DNA of 64,000 nucleotides from Aulostomus chinensis (taxonomy: Eukaryota; Chordata; Actinopteri; Syngnathiformes; Aulostomidae). Positions 1 to 14,950 of this stretch are shown one piece after another; within the stretch, counting starts at the first letter, position 1, and each line of letters starts with the position of its first letter. The notes beneath the pieces were generated by a model. That model was not told the origin of the DNA and did no database searches. It saw only the letters and a program-made list of their open reading frames with translations. The stretch lies in NCBI GenBank assembly GCA_037954235.1, contig JBBMOA010000001.1, positions 12,725,980 through 12,789,979 on the forward strand, written 5' to 3'. Position numbers and translations under genes: made by a program.

Positions 1-639
1 CTCACGACATCACTGTAGCATCATTTCTTAGGTTAGTAGCAACTCTCATTACATCACTGTAGCATCATTTTTAGGTTCGTAGCAACTCTCACTATATTAC
101 TTTAGCATCATTTTGAGGATAGTAGCAACTCTCACAACATCACTGGAGCCTCATTTTTAGGTTACTAGCAACTCTCATTACATCACTGTAGCATCATTTT
201 GAGGTTCGTAGAAACTCTCACGACATCACTGTCAGCATCATTTTAAGGTTAGTAGCAAGTCTCACTACATGACTGTCACCATTATTTTTAATTTCGTAGT
301 AACTCTCACTACATTACTGTAGCATCATTTCTTAGGTTAGTAGTAACTCTCATTACATCAGTGGAGCCTCATTTTGAAATAAGTAGCAACTCTCATTACA
401 TTACTGTAGCATCATTTTGAGATTAGTAGCAACTTGCACCACATCACTGTAGCATCATTTTCAGGTTTTTAGCAACTCTCACGATATCACTGTCAGCATC
501 CTTTTGAGGTTTGTAGCAACTCTCACTTCATCACTTTCAGCATCATTTTGAGGATAGTAGCAACTCTCACTACATTACTGAAGCATCATTTTGGAGGATA
601 GTAGCAACTCTAACGACATCACTGTAAGCATCATTTTTA

Positions 640-3600
640 GGTTAGTAGCAACTCTCACGACATCACTCTAGCATCATTTTGAGGTCGGTAACAACTCTCA
701 CCACATCACTGGAGCATCATTTCTTAGGTACATAGCGACTTTCACAACATCACTTTAGCATCATTTTGAGATTAGTAGCAACTCTCACCACATCACTGTA
801 GCATCATTTCTTAGGTTTGTAGCAACTCTCATTACATCACTGTAGCATCATTTTGAGGTTCGTAGAAACTCTCACGACATCACTTTCAGCATCATTTTGA
901 GATTAGTAGCAACTCTCACCATATAACTTTAGCATCATTTTGAGGATAGTAGCAACTCTCACGACATTACTGGAGCCTCATTTTGAGGTTTTTAGCAACT
1001 ATCACTACATCACTGTGGCATCATTTCTTAGGTTTGTCGCAACTCTCATTACATCACTGTAGCATCATTTTGAGGTTCAAAGAAACTCTCACGACATCAC
1101 TGTCAGCATCATTTTAAGGTTAGCAGCAAGTCTCACTACATGACTGTCACCATCATTTTGAGGTTAGTAGCAACTCTCACCACATCACTGTAGAATCATT
1201 TCTTAGGTTAGTAGCAACTCTCATAACATCACTTTAGCATCATTTTGAGATTAGTAGCAACTCTCACTACATCACTGTAGAATCATTTTGAGGTTCGTAG
1301 TAACTCTCACCCCATCACTGTGGCATCATTTCTTAGGTTAGTAGCAACTCTCATTACATCACTGTCAGCATCATTTTGAGGTTTTTAGCAACTCTCACCA
1401 CATCACTGTGGCATCATTTTAAGGTTTTAAGCAACTCTCACTGCATCACTGGAGCATCATTTTGAGATTTTTCGCAACTCTCACCACATCACTTTAGCAT
1501 CATTTCTGAGATTAGAAGCAACTGTCACTACATCACTGCAGCATCATTTTGAGGTTTTTAGCAACTCTTCCTACATCACTGCAGCATCATTTTGAGGTTT
1601 TTAGCAACTCTTCCTACATCACTGTCACATCATTTTGAGATTTTTAGCAACTCTCACGACATCACTGTAGCATCATTTGGAGGATAGTAGCAACTCTCAC
1701 GACATGACTGTCAGCATCATTTTTAAAGGTTTTAAGCAAGTCTTACTGCATCACTGGAGCATCATTTTGAGGTTTTTAGCAACCTAATACATTACTGTAG
1801 CATCATTTTGAGGATCGTAGCAACTCTCACAACATCACTGTAGAATCATTTTGAGGTTCGTAGCAACTCTCACCACATTACTTTAGCATCATTTTGAGGT
1901 TCGTAGCAACTCTCACCACATCACTGTAGCATCATTTCTTAAGTAAGTAGCAACTCTCATTACATCACTTTGGCATGATTTTGAAATTACTATCAACTCT
2001 TACCACATCACTGTAGCATCATTTTGAGGTTCTTAACAACTCTCACTACATTACTGTCAGCATCATTTTGAGGTTTTAAGCAACTCTTACTGCATCACTG
2101 GAGCATCATTTTGAGGTCCGTAGCAACTCTCACTACATCACTGTAGCATCATTTGAGATTTTAAGCAACTCTCACTACATCACTGTAGCATCATTTTGAG
2201 ATTTGAAGCAACTCTCACGACATCACTTTAGCATCATTTCTTAGATGAGTAGCAACTCTCACTGTATCACTGTAGCATCATTTTGAGGTTTTTAGCAACT
2301 CTCACTACATCACTGTAGCATCATTTTGAGGGTCGTAGCAACTCTCACTACATTACTGACAGCATCATTTTGATTTTTTTTTTCAACTCTCACCACATCA
2401 CTTTAGCATCATTTTGAGTTTTTTAGCAACTCTTACCACATTACTGTCGCATCATTTGGAGGATAGTAGCAACTCTCACGACATCACTCTAGCATCATTT
2501 TGAGGTCGGTAAAAACTCTCACCACATCACTGGAGCATCATTTCTTAGGTACATAGCGACTTTCACAACATCACTTTTGCATCATTTTGAGATTAGTAGC
2601 AACTCTCACCACATCACTGTAGCATCATTTCTTAGGTTTGTAGCAACTCTCATTACATCACTGTAGCATCATTTTGAGGTTCGTAGAAACTCTCACGACA
2701 TCACTTTCAGCATCATTTTGAGATTAGTAGCAACTCTCACCATATAACTTTAGCATCATTTTGAGGATAGTAGCAACTCTCACGACATTACTGGAGCCTC
2801 ATTTTGAGGTTTTTAGCAACTATCACTACATCACTGTGGCATCATTTCTTAGGTTTGTCGCAACTCTCATTACATCACTGTAGCATCATTTTGAGGTTCA
2901 AAGAAACTCTCACGACATCACTGTCAGCATCATTTTAAGGTTAGCAGCAAGTCTCACTACATGACTGTCACCATCATTTTGAGGTTAGTAGCAACTCTCA
3001 CCACATCACTGTAGAATCATTTCTTAGGTTAGTAGCAACTCTCATAACATCACTTTAGCATCATTTTGAGATTAGTAGCAACTCTCACTACATCACTGTA
3101 GAATCATTTTGAGGTTCGTAGTAACTCTCACCCCATCACTGTGGCATCATTTCTTAGGTTAGTAGCAACTCTCATTACATCACTGTCAGCATCATTTTGA
3201 GGTTTTTAGCAACTCTCACCACATCACTGTGGCATCATTTTAAGGTTTTAAGCAACTCTCACTGCATCACTGGAGCATCATTTTGAGATTTTTCGCAACT
3301 CTCACCACATCACTTTAGCATCATTTCTGAGATTAGAAGCAACTGTCACTACATCACTGCAGCATCATTTTGAGGTTTTTAGCAACTCTTCCTACATCAC
3401 TGCAGCATCATTTTGAGGTTTTTAGCAACTCTTCCTACATCACTGTCACATCATTTTGAGATTTTTAGCAACTCTCACGACATCACTGTAGCATCATTTG
3501 GAGGATAGTAGCAACTCTCACGACATGACTGTCAGCATCATTTTTAAAGGTTTTAAGCAAGTCTTACTGCATCACTGGAGCATCATTTTGAGGTTTTTAG

Positions 3601-4900
3601 CAACCTAATACATTACTGTAGCATCATTTTGAGGATCGTAGCAACTCTCACAACATCACTGTAGAATCATTTTGAGGTTCGTAGCAACTCTCACCACATT
3701 ACTTTAGCATCATTTTGAGGTTCGTAGCAACTCTCACCACATCACTGTAGCATCATTTCTTAAGTAAGTAGCAACTCTCATTACATCACTTTGGCATGAT
3801 TTTGAAATTACTATCAACTCTTACCACATCACTGTAGCATCATTTTGAGGTTCTTAACAACTCTCACTACATTACTGTCAGCATCATTTTGAGGTTTTAA
3901 GCAACTCTTACTGCATCACTGGAGCATCATTTTGAGGTCCGTAGCAACTCTCACTACATCACTGTAGCATCATTTGAGATTTTAAGCAACTCTCACTACA
4001 TCACTGTAGCATCATTTTGAGATTTGAAGCAACTCTCACGACATCACTTTAGCATCATTTCTTAGATGAGTAGCAACTCTCACTGTATCACTGTAGCATC
4101 ATTTTGAGGTTTTTAGCAACTCTCACTACATCACTGTAGCATCATTTTGAGGGTCGTAGCAACTCTCACTACATTACTGACAGCATCATTTTGATTTTTT
4201 TTTTCAACTCTCACCACATCACTTTAGCATCATTTTGAGTTTTTTAGCAACTCTTACCACATTACTGTCGCATCATTTGGAGGATAGTAGCAACTCTCAC
4301 GACATCACTCTAGCATCATTTTGAGGTCGGTAAAAACTCTCACCACATCACTGGAGCATCATTTCTTAGGTACATAGCGACTTTCACAACATCACTTTTG
4401 CATCATTTTGAGATTAGTAGCAACTCTCACCACATCACTGTAGCATCATTTCTTAGGTTTGTAGCAACTCTCATTACATCACTGTAGCATCATTTTGAGG
4501 TTCGTAGAAACTCTCACGACATCACTTTCAGCATCATTTTGAGATTAGTAGCAACTCTCACCATATAACTTTAGCATCATTTTGAGGATAGTAGCAACTC
4601 TCACGACATTACTGGAGCCTCATTTTGAGGTTTTTAGCAACTATCACTACATCACTGTGGCATCATTTCTTAGGTTTGTCGCAACTCTCATTACATCACT
4701 GTAGCATCATTTTGAGGTTCAAAGAAACTCTCACGACATCACTGTCAGCATCATTTTAAGGTTAGCAGCAAGTCTCACTACATGACTGTCACCATCATTT
4801 TGAGGTTAGTCGCAACTCTCACCACATCACTGTAGCATCATTTCTTAGGTTAGTAGCAACTCTCATTACATCACTTTAGCATCATTTTGAGATTAGTAGC
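640..4900 (+). repeat. Higher-order repeat, period 1821 bp
   Basis: The landmark CATCACTCTAGCATC followed by a GAGGTCGGTA variant starts at 661, 2482 and 4303, spaced 1821 bp each time. The ten-T monomer recurs at the same spacing (near 2373 and 4194). The first two copies (about 640-2481 and 2482-4302) match almost base for base. The third follows them until about 4890, where it lacks a monomer and diverges. 1821 bp equals 42 monomers of about 43.4 bp. A fourth, diverged start of the same landmark is at 6304. Confidence 0.88.
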
Positions 4901-7900
4901 AACTCTCACCCCATCACTGTGGCATCATTTCTTAGGTTAGTAGCAACTCTCATTACATCACTGTCAGCATCATTTTGAGGTTTTTAGCAACTCTCACTAC
5001 ATGACTGTAGCATCATTTTTTAGGTTAATAGCAACTCTCACCACATCACTGTGGCATCATATTAAGGTTTTAAGAAACTCTTACTGCATCACTGGAGCAT
5101 CATTTTGAGATTTGAAGCAACTCTCACCACATCACTTTACCATCATTTCTTAGATTAGTAGCAACTCTCACTACATCACTGCAGCATCATTTTGAGGTTT
5201 TTAGCAACTCTTCCTACATCACTGTAGCATCATTTTGAGGATAGTAGCAAATCTCACTTCATGACTGTCAGCATCATTTTGAGGTTCGTAGCAACTCTTA
5301 CTACATCACTGGAGCATCATTTTGAGGTTCGTAGCAACTCTCATTACATCACTGTAGCATCATTTTGAGGTTCGTAGCAACTCTCACCACATCACTGTAG
5401 CATCATGTCTTAGGTTAGTAGCAACTCTCACTATATCACTTTAGCATCATTTTGAGATTTTTAGCAACTCTCACCACATCACTGTCGCATCATTTCTTAG
5501 GTACATAGCAACTGTCACAACATCACTTTAGCATCATTTTGAGATTAGTAGCAACTATCACTACATCACAGTGGCATCATTTCTTAGGTTTTTAGCAACT
5601 CTCATTACATCACTGTAGCATCATTTTGAGGTTCGAAGAAACTCTCACGACATCACTGTCAGCATCATTTTAAGATTAGTAGCAACTCTCACGACATCAC
5701 TGTAGCATCATTTCTTAGGTTAGTAGCAACTCTCATTACATCACTGTAGCATCATTTTTAGGTTTGTAGCAACTCTCACTATATTACTTTAGCATCATTT
5801 TGAGGATAGTAGCAACTCTCACGACATCACTGGAGCCTCATTTTTAGGTTAGTAGCAACTCTCATTACATCACTGTAGCATCATTTTGAGGTTCGTAGAA
5901 ACTCTCACGACATCATTGTCAGCATCATTTTAAGGTTAGTAGCAAGTCTCACGACATGACTGTCACCATCATTTTTCATAATGTAGTAACTCTCACTACA
6001 TTACTGTAGCATCATTTCTTAGGTTAGTAGCAACTCTCATTACATTACTTTCGCGTCATTTTGAGATTAGTAGCAACTTGCACCACATCACTGTAGCATC
6101 ATTTTCAGGTTTTTAGCAACTCTCACTACATCACTGTCAGCATCCTTTTGAGGTTTGTAGCAACTCTCACTTCATCACTTTCAGCATCATTTTGAGGATA
6201 GTAGCAACTCTCACTACATTACTGAAGCATCATTTTGGAGGATAGTAGCAACTCTAACGACATCACTGTAAGCATCATTTTTAGGTTAGTAGCAACTCTC
6301 ACGACATCACTCTAGCATCATTTTGAGGTCGGTAAAAACTCTCACCACATCACTGGAGCATCATTTCTTAGGTACATAGCGACTTTCACAACATCACTTT
6401 AGCATCATTTTGAGATTAGTAGCAACTCTCACCACATCACTGTATCATCATTTCTTAGGTTTGTAGCAACTCTCATTACATCACTGTAGCATCATTTTGA
6501 GGTTCGTAGAAACTCTCACGACATCACTTTCAGCATCATTTTGAGATTAGTAGCAACTCTCACCATATAACTTTAGCATCATCTTGAGGATAGTAGCAAC
6601 TCTCACGACATTACTGGAGCCTCATTTTGAGGTTTTTAGCAACTATCACTACATCACTGTGGCATCATTTCTTAGGTTTGTCGCAACTCTCATTACATCA
6701 CTGTAGCATCATTTTGAGGTTCAAAGAAACTCTCACGACATCACTGTCAGCATCATTTTAAGGTTAGCAGCAAGTCTCACTACATGACTGTCACCATCAT
6801 TTTGAGGTTAGTAGCAACTCTCACCACATCACTGTAGAATCATTTCTTAGGTTAGTAGCAACTCTTATTACATCACTTTAGCATCATTTTGAGATTAGTA
6901 GCAACTCTCACCCCATCACTGTGGCATCATTTCTTAGGTTTTTAGAAACTCTCATTACATCACTGTAGCATCATTTTGAGGTTTTTAGCAACTCTCACGA
7001 CATCACTGTCAGCATCATTTTAAGGTGAGTAGCAACTCTCACCACATCACTGTAGCATCATTTCTTAGATTAGGAGCAACTCTCACGACATCACTGCAGC
7101 ATCATTTTGAGATTTTTAGCAACTCTCACGACATCACTGTAGCATCATTTGGAGGATAGTAGCAACTCTCACTACATGACTGTCAGCATCATTTTTAAAG
7201 GTTTTAAGCAACTCTTACTGCATCACTGGAGCATCATTTTGAGGTTTTTAGAAAACCGAATACATTACTGTAGCATCATTTTGAGGATCGTAGCAACTCC
7301 CACTATATCACTGTAGCATCATTTTGAGGTTTTTAGCAACCTAATACATTACTGTAGCATCATTTTGAGGATCGTAGCAACTCTCACTACATCACTGTAG
7401 AATCATTTTGAGGTTCGTAGCAACTCTCACCACATTAATTTAGCATCATTTTGAGGTTCGTAGCAACTCTCACCACATCACTGTAGCATCATTTCTTCAG
7501 TAAGTAGCAACTCTCATTACATCACTTTGGCATGATTTTGAAATTACTATCAACTCTCACCACATCACTGTAGCATCATTTTGAGGTTCTTTACAACTCT
7601 CACTACATGACTGTCAGCATCATTTTGAGGTTTTAAGCAACTCTTACTGCATCACTGGAGCATCATTTTGAGGTCCGTAGCAACTCTCACTACATCACTG
7701 TAGCATCATTTGAGATTTTAAGCAACTCTCACTACATCACTGTAGCATCATTTGGAGGATAGTAGAAACTCTCACCATATCAGTGTCGCATTTTTTTAAG
7801 ATTTTAAGAAACTCTCACCACATCACTGTAGCATCATTTTGAGATATGAAGCAACTCTCACTACATCACTTTAGCATCATTTCTTCGATGAGTAGCAACT

Positions 7901-9639
7901 CTCACTGTATCACTGTAGCATCATTTTGAGGTTTTTAGCAACTCTCACTACATCACTGTAGCATCATTTTGAGGGTCGTAGCAACTCTCACTACATTACT
8001 GACAGCATCATTTTGATTTTTTTTTTCAACTCTCACCACATCACTTTAGCATCATTTTGAGATTTTTAGCAACTCTTTCCACATGACTGTCGCATCATTT
8101 TGAGGTTTGGAGCAACTCTCACTACATTACTGGTGCATCATTTTGAGGTTCGTGGCAACTCTCACTACATCACTGTAGCATCATTTTGAGGATTTTAGCA
8201 ACTCTCACCACATCACTTTAGCATCATTTTGAGATTTTTAGCAACACTTACAACATTACTGTAGCATTATTGAGGTTCGTAGCAAGTCTCACTTCATTAC
8301 TTACAGCATCATTTTGAGATTTTTAGCAACTCTCATCACATCACTTTAGCATCATTTTGAGGATAGTAGCAACTCTCACTACATGACTGTCAGCATCATT
8401 TTAAGGTTTTAAGCAACTCTTACTACATCACTGGAGCATCATTTTGACGTTCGTAGCAACTCTCACTACATCACTGTAGCATCATTTTGAGGTTTTAGCA
8501 ACCTAATACATTACTGTAGCATCATTTTGAGGATCGTAGCAACTCTCACTACATCACTGTTGCATCATTTGAGATTTTAAGCAACTCTCACTACATCACT
8601 GTAGCATCATTTGGAGGATAGTAGCAACTCTCACCACATCACTGGAGCATCATTTTGAGGTTCGTAGCAACTCTCACTATATCACTTTAGCATCATTTTG
8701 AGATTTTTAGCAACTCTCACCACATTACTGTCAGCATCATTTTGAGGTCTTTCGCAACTCTTACCACATCACTGTCGCATCATTTTGAGATTTTAAGAAA
8801 CTCTCACCACATCACTGTAGCATCATTTTGAGGTTTTAAGCAACTCTTACTGCATCACTGGAGCATCATTTTCAGGTCCGTAGCAACTCTCACTACATCA
8901 CTGTCGCATCATTTTGAGGTTTTAAGCAACTCTCACCACATTACTGTAGCATCATTTTGAGGTTCCTAGCAACTCTCACTACATGACTGTCACCATCATT
9001 TTGAGGTTTGTACCAACTCTCACTTCATCACTTTCAGCATCATTTTGAGGATAGTAGCAACTCTCACGACATCACTGTAAGCATCATTTTTAGGTTAGGA
9101 GCAACTCTCACGACATCACTCTTGCATCATTTTGAGGTCGGTAACAACTCTCACCACATCACTGTAGCATCATTTCTTAGGTACATAGCAACTTTCACAA
9201 CATCACTTTAGCATCATTTTGAGATTAGTAGCAACTCTCACTACATCACTCTAGCATCATTTTGAGGTCGGTAACAATTCTCACCACATCACAGTAGCAT
9301 CATTTCTTAGGTACATAGCAACTCTCACAACATCACTTTAGCATCATTTTGAGATTAGTAGCAAGTATCACTACATCATAGTGGCATCATTTCTTAGGTT
9401 TGTAGCAACTCTCACCACATCACTGTAGCATCATTTTGAGGTTCGTAGAAACTCTCACGACATCACTTTCAGCATCATTTTGAGATTAGTAGCAACTCTC
9501 ACCATATAACTTTTGCATCATTTTGAGGATAGTAGCAACTCTCACGACATTACTGGAGCCTCATTTTTAGGTTTTTAGCAACTATCACTACATCACTGTG
9601 GCATCAGTTCTTAGGTTTGTCGCAACTCTCACCACATCA

Positions 9640-10823
9640 CTGTAGCATCATTTCTTAGGTTAGTAGCAACTCTCATTACATCACTTTAGCATCATTTTGA
9701 GATTACTAGCAACTCTCACCCCATCACTGTGGCATCATTTCTTAGGTTAGTAGCAACTCTCATTACATCACTGTCAGCATCATTTTGAGGTTTTTAGCAA
9801 CTCTCACTACATGACTGTAGCATTATTTTTTAGGTTAGTAGCAACTCTCACCACATCACTGTGGCATCATTTTAAGGTTTTAAGCAACTCTTACTGCATC
9901 ACTGGAGGATCATTTTGAGATTTGAAGCAACTCTCAACACATCACTTTAGCATCATTTCTTAGATTAGTAGCAACTCTCACTACATCACTGCAGCATCAT
10001 TTTGAGGTTTTTAGCAACTCTTCCTACATCACTGTAGCATCATTTTGAGGATAGTAGCAAATCTCACTTCATGACTGTCAGCATCATTTTGAGGTTCGTA
10101 GCAACTCTTACTACATCACTGGAGCATCATTTTGAGTTTTTTGAAACTATTACCACATCACTGTCACATCATTTTGAGATTTTTAGCAACTGTCACGACA
10201 TCACTGTAGCATCATTTGGAGGATAGTAGCAACTGTCACTACATGACTGTCAGCATCATTTTTAAAGGTTTTAAGCAACTCTTACTGCATCACTGGAGCA
10301 TCATTTTGAGGTTTTTAGTCAACCGAATACATTACTGTAGCATCATTTTGAGGATCGTAGCAACTCTCACTACATCACTGTAGCATCATTTTGAGGGTTT
10401 TAGCAACCTAATACATTACTGTAGCATCATTTTGAGGATCATAGCAACTCTCTCTACATCACTGTAGAATCATTTTGAGGTTCGTAGCAACTCTCACCAC
10501 ATCACTGTAGCATCATTTCTTAGGTTAGTAGCAACTCTCATTACATCACTTTAGCATCATTTTGAGATTAGTAGCAACTCTCACCCCATCACTGTGGCAT
10601 CATTTCTTAGGTTAGTAGCAACTCTCATTACATCACTGTCAGCATCATTTTGAGGTTTTTAGCAACTCTCACTACATGACTGTAGCATCATTTTTTAGGT
10701 TAGTAGCAACTCTCACCACATCACTGTGGCATCATTTTAAGGTTTTAAGCAACTCTTACTGCATCACTGGAGGATCATTTTGAGATTTGAAGCAACTCTC
10801 AACACATCACTTTAGCATCATTT
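9640..10823 (+). repeat. Local duplication in satellite, offset 865 bp
   Basis: About 320 bp starting near 9640 recur near 10505. Both contain the monomer variants ACCCCATCACTGTGGCATC (9718 and 10583) and CTGGAGGATCATTTTGAG. The offset is about 20 monomers. The copies part company near 9958 and 10823. Confidence 0.75.
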
Positions 10824-13800
10824 TGAGGATTTTAGCAACTCTCCCCCCATCACTTCAGCATCATTTTTAGATTTTTAGTAACTCCTACTACATTACTGTA
10901 GCATCATTTTGAGGTTCGTAGCAACTCTCACTACATCACTGGAGCATCATTTTGAGGTTCGTAGCAACTCTCACTACATTACTGACAGCATCATTTGAGG
11001 TTTTGAGCAACTCTCATCACATCACTTTCGCATCATTTTGAGATTTTTAGCAACTGTCACGACATCACTGTAGCATCATTTGGAGGATAGTAGCAACTGT
11101 CACTACATGACTGTCAGCATCATTTTTAAAGGTTTTAAGCAACTCTTACTGCATCACTGGAGCATCATTTTGAGGTTTTTAGTCAACCGAATACATTACT
11201 GTAGCATCATTTTGAGGATCGTAGCAACTCTCACTACATCACTGTAGCATCATTTTGAGGTTTTTAGCAACCTAATACATTACTGTAGCATCATTTTGAG
11301 GATCATAGCAACTCTCTCTACATCACTGTAGAATCATTTTGAGGTTCGTAGCAACTCTCACCACATCACTGTAGCATCATTTTGAGGTTCATAACAACTC
11401 TCACTACATTACTATCAGCATCATTTTGAGGTTTTAAGCAACTCTTACTGCATCACTGGAGCATCATTTTGAGGTCCGTAGCAACTCTCACTACATCACT
11501 GTAGCATCATTTGAGATTTTAAGCAACTCTCACTACATCACTGTAGCATCATTTGGAGGATAGAAGCAACTCTCACCACATCACTGGAGCATCATTTTGA
11601 GGTTCGTAGCAACTCTCACAACATCACTGTAGCATCATTTGGAGGATAGTAGCAACTCTCACCATATCACTGTCGCATCATTTTAAGATTTTAAGAAACT
11701 CTCACCACATCACTGTAGCATCATTTTGAGATTAGAAGCAACTCTCACTACATCACTTTAGCATCATTTCTTCGATGAGTAGCAACTCTCACTGTATCAC
11801 TGTAGCATCATTTTGAGGTTTTTCGCAACTCTCACTACATCACTGTAGCATCATTTTGAGGGTCGTAGCAACTCTCACTACATTACTGACAGCATCATTT
11901 TGATTTTTTTTTTCAACTCTCACCACATCACTTTAGCATCATTTTGAGATTTTTAGCAACTCTTACCACATTACTGTCGCATCATTTTTAGGTTCGGAGC
12001 AACTCTCAGTACATTACTGGTGCATCATTTTGAGGTTCGTGGCAACTCTCACTACATCACTGTAGCATCATTTTGAGGATTTTAGCAACTCTCACCACAT
12101 CACTGTCACATCATTTTGAGATTTTTAGCAACTCTTACCACATCACTAGAGCATCATTTTGACGTTCGTAGCAACACTCACTACATCACTGTAGCATCAT
12201 TTTGAGGTTTTAGCAACCTAATACATTACTGTAGCATCATTTTGAGGATCGTAGCAACTCTCTCTACATCACTGTTGCATCATTTGAGATTTTAAGCAAC
12301 TCTCACTACATCACTGTAGCATCATTTGGAGGATAGTAGCAACTCTCACCACATCACTGGAGCATCATTTTGAGGTTCGTAGCAACTCTCACTATATCAC
12401 TTTAGCATCATTTTGAGATTTTTAGCAACTCTCACCACATTACTGTCAGCATCATTTTGAGGTCTTTCGCAACTCTTACCACATCACTGTCGCATCATTT
12501 TGAGATTTTAAGAAACTCTCACCACATCACTGTAGAATCATTTTGAGGTTTTAAGCAACTCTTACTGCATCACTGGAGCATCATTTTCAGGTCCGTAGCA
12601 ACTCTCACTACATCACTGTAGCATCATTTTGAGGTTTTAAGCAACTCTCACCACATTACTGTAGCATCATTTTGAGGTTTTAAGCAACTCTCACCACATT
12701 ACTGTTGCATCATTTTGAGCTTCGTAGCAACTCTCACTACATTACTGTAGCATCATTTTGAGGTTCGTGGCAACTCTCACTACATCCTGTAGCATCATTT
12801 TGAGGATTTTAGCAACTCTCCCCCCATCACTTCAGCATCATTTTTAGATTTTTAGTAACTCCTACTACATTACTGTAGCATCATTTTGAGGTTCGTAGCA
12901 ACTCTCACTACATCACTGGAGCATCATTTTGAGGTTCGTAGCAACTCTCACTACATTACTGACAGCATCATTTGAGGTTTTGAGCAACTCTCATCACATC
13001 ACTTTCGCATCATTTTGAGATTTTTAGCAACTGTCACGACATCACTGTAGCATCATTTGGAGGATAGTAGCAACTGTCACTACATGACTGTCAGCATCAT
13101 TTTTAAAGGTTTTAAGCAACTCTTACTGCATCACTGGAGCATCATTTTGAGGTTTTTAGTCAACCGAATACATTACTGTAGCATCATTTTGAGGATCGTA
13201 GCAACTCTCACTACATCACTGTAGCATCATTTTGAGGTTTTTAGCAACCTAATACATTACTGTAGCATCATTTTGAGGATCATAGCAACTCTCTCTACAT
13301 CACTGTAGAATCATTTTGAGGTTCGTAGCAACTCTCACCACATCACTGTAGCATCATTTTGAGGTTCATAACAACTCTCACTACATTACTATCAGCATCA
13401 TTTTGAGGTTTTAAGCAACTCTTACTGCATCACTGGAGCATCATTTTGAGGTCCGTAGCAACTCTCACTACATCACTGTAGCATCATTTGAGATTTTAAG
13501 CAACTCTCACTACATCACTGTAGCATCATTTGGAGGATAGAAGCAACTCTCACCACATCACTGGAGCATCATTTTGAGGTTCGTAGCAACTCTCACAACA
13601 TCACTGTAGCATCATTTGGAGGATAGTAGCAACTCTCACCATATCACTGTCGCATCATTTTAAGATTTTAAGAAACTCTCACCACATCACTGTAGCATCA
13701 TTTTGAGATTAGAAGCAACTCTCACTACATCACTTTAGCATCATTTCTTCGATGAGTAGCAACTCTCACTGTATCACTGTAGCATCATTTTGAGGTTTTT

Positions 13801-14950
13801 CGCAACTCTCACTACATCACTGTAGCATCATTTTGAGGGTCGTAGCAACTCTCACTACATTACTGACAGCATCATTTTGATTTTTTTTTTCAACTCTCAC
13901 CACATCACTTTAGCATCATTTTGAGATTTTTAGCAACTCTTACCACATTACTGTCGCATCATTTTTAGGTTCGGAGCAACTCTCAGTACATTACTGGTGC
14001 ATCATTTTGAGGTTCGTGGCAACTCTCACTACATCACTGTAGCATCATTTTGAGGATTTTAGCAACTCTCACCACATCACTGTCACATCATTTTGAGATT
14101 TTTAGCAACTCTTACCACATCACTAGAGCATCATTTTGACGTTCGTAGCAACTCTCACTACATCACTGTAGCATCATTTTGAGGTTTTAGCAACCTAATA
14201 CATTACTGTAGCATCATTTTGAGGATCGTAGCAACTCTCTCTACATCACTGTTGCATCATTTGAGATTTTAAGCAACTCTCACTACATCACTGTAGCATC
14301 ATTTGGAGGATAGTAGCAACTCTCACCACATCACTGGAGCATCATTTTGAGGTTCGTAGCAACTCTCACTATATCACTTTAGCATCATTTTGAGATTTTT
14401 AGCAACTCTCACCACATGACTGTCAGCATCATTTTGAGGTCTTTCGCAACTCTCACCACATCACTGTCGCATCATTTTGAGATTTTAAGAAACTCTCACC
14501 ACATCACTGTAGAATCATTTTGAGGTTTTAAGCAACTCTTACTGCATCACTGGAGCATCATTTTCAGGTCCGTAGCAACTCTCACTACATCACTGTAGCA
14601 TCATTTTGAGGTTTTAAGCAACTCTCACCACATTACTGTAGCATCATTTTGAGGTTTTAAGCAACTCTCACCACATTACTGTTGCATCATTTTGAGCTTC
14701 GTAGCAACTCTCACTACATTACTGTAGCATCATTTTGAGGTTCGTGGCAACTCTCACTACATCCTGTAGCATCATTTTGAGGATTTTAGCAACTCTCCCC
14801 CCATCACTTCAGCATCATTTTTAGATTTTTAGTAACTCCTACTACATTACTGTAGCATCATTTTGAGGTTCGTAGCAACTCTCACTACATCACTGGAGCA
14901 TCATTTTGAGGTTCGTAGCAACTCTCACTACATTACTGACAGCATCATTT
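10824..14950 (+). repeat. Higher-order repeat, period 1977 bp
   Basis: The rare variant CTCCCCCCATCACTTCAG starts at 10841, 12818 and 14795, exactly 1977 bp apart. The CAACTGTCACGACATC landmark recurs at 11051 and 13028 with the same spacing. Two full copies (about 10830-12806 and 12807-14783) are nearly identical. The third follows for about 170 bp and then diverges near 14955. A shorter relative of the landmark is at 16211 (offset 1416). Confidence 0.87.

Noticed and set aside
9008..9211. Plus-strand open reading frames rich in HHFE/TTSL in the left satellite (also 20919-21203, 21721-21915, 28637-28867).
   Set aside because: They follow the 43-bp period, have no domain, and change frame with monomer length; they are satellite artefacts.
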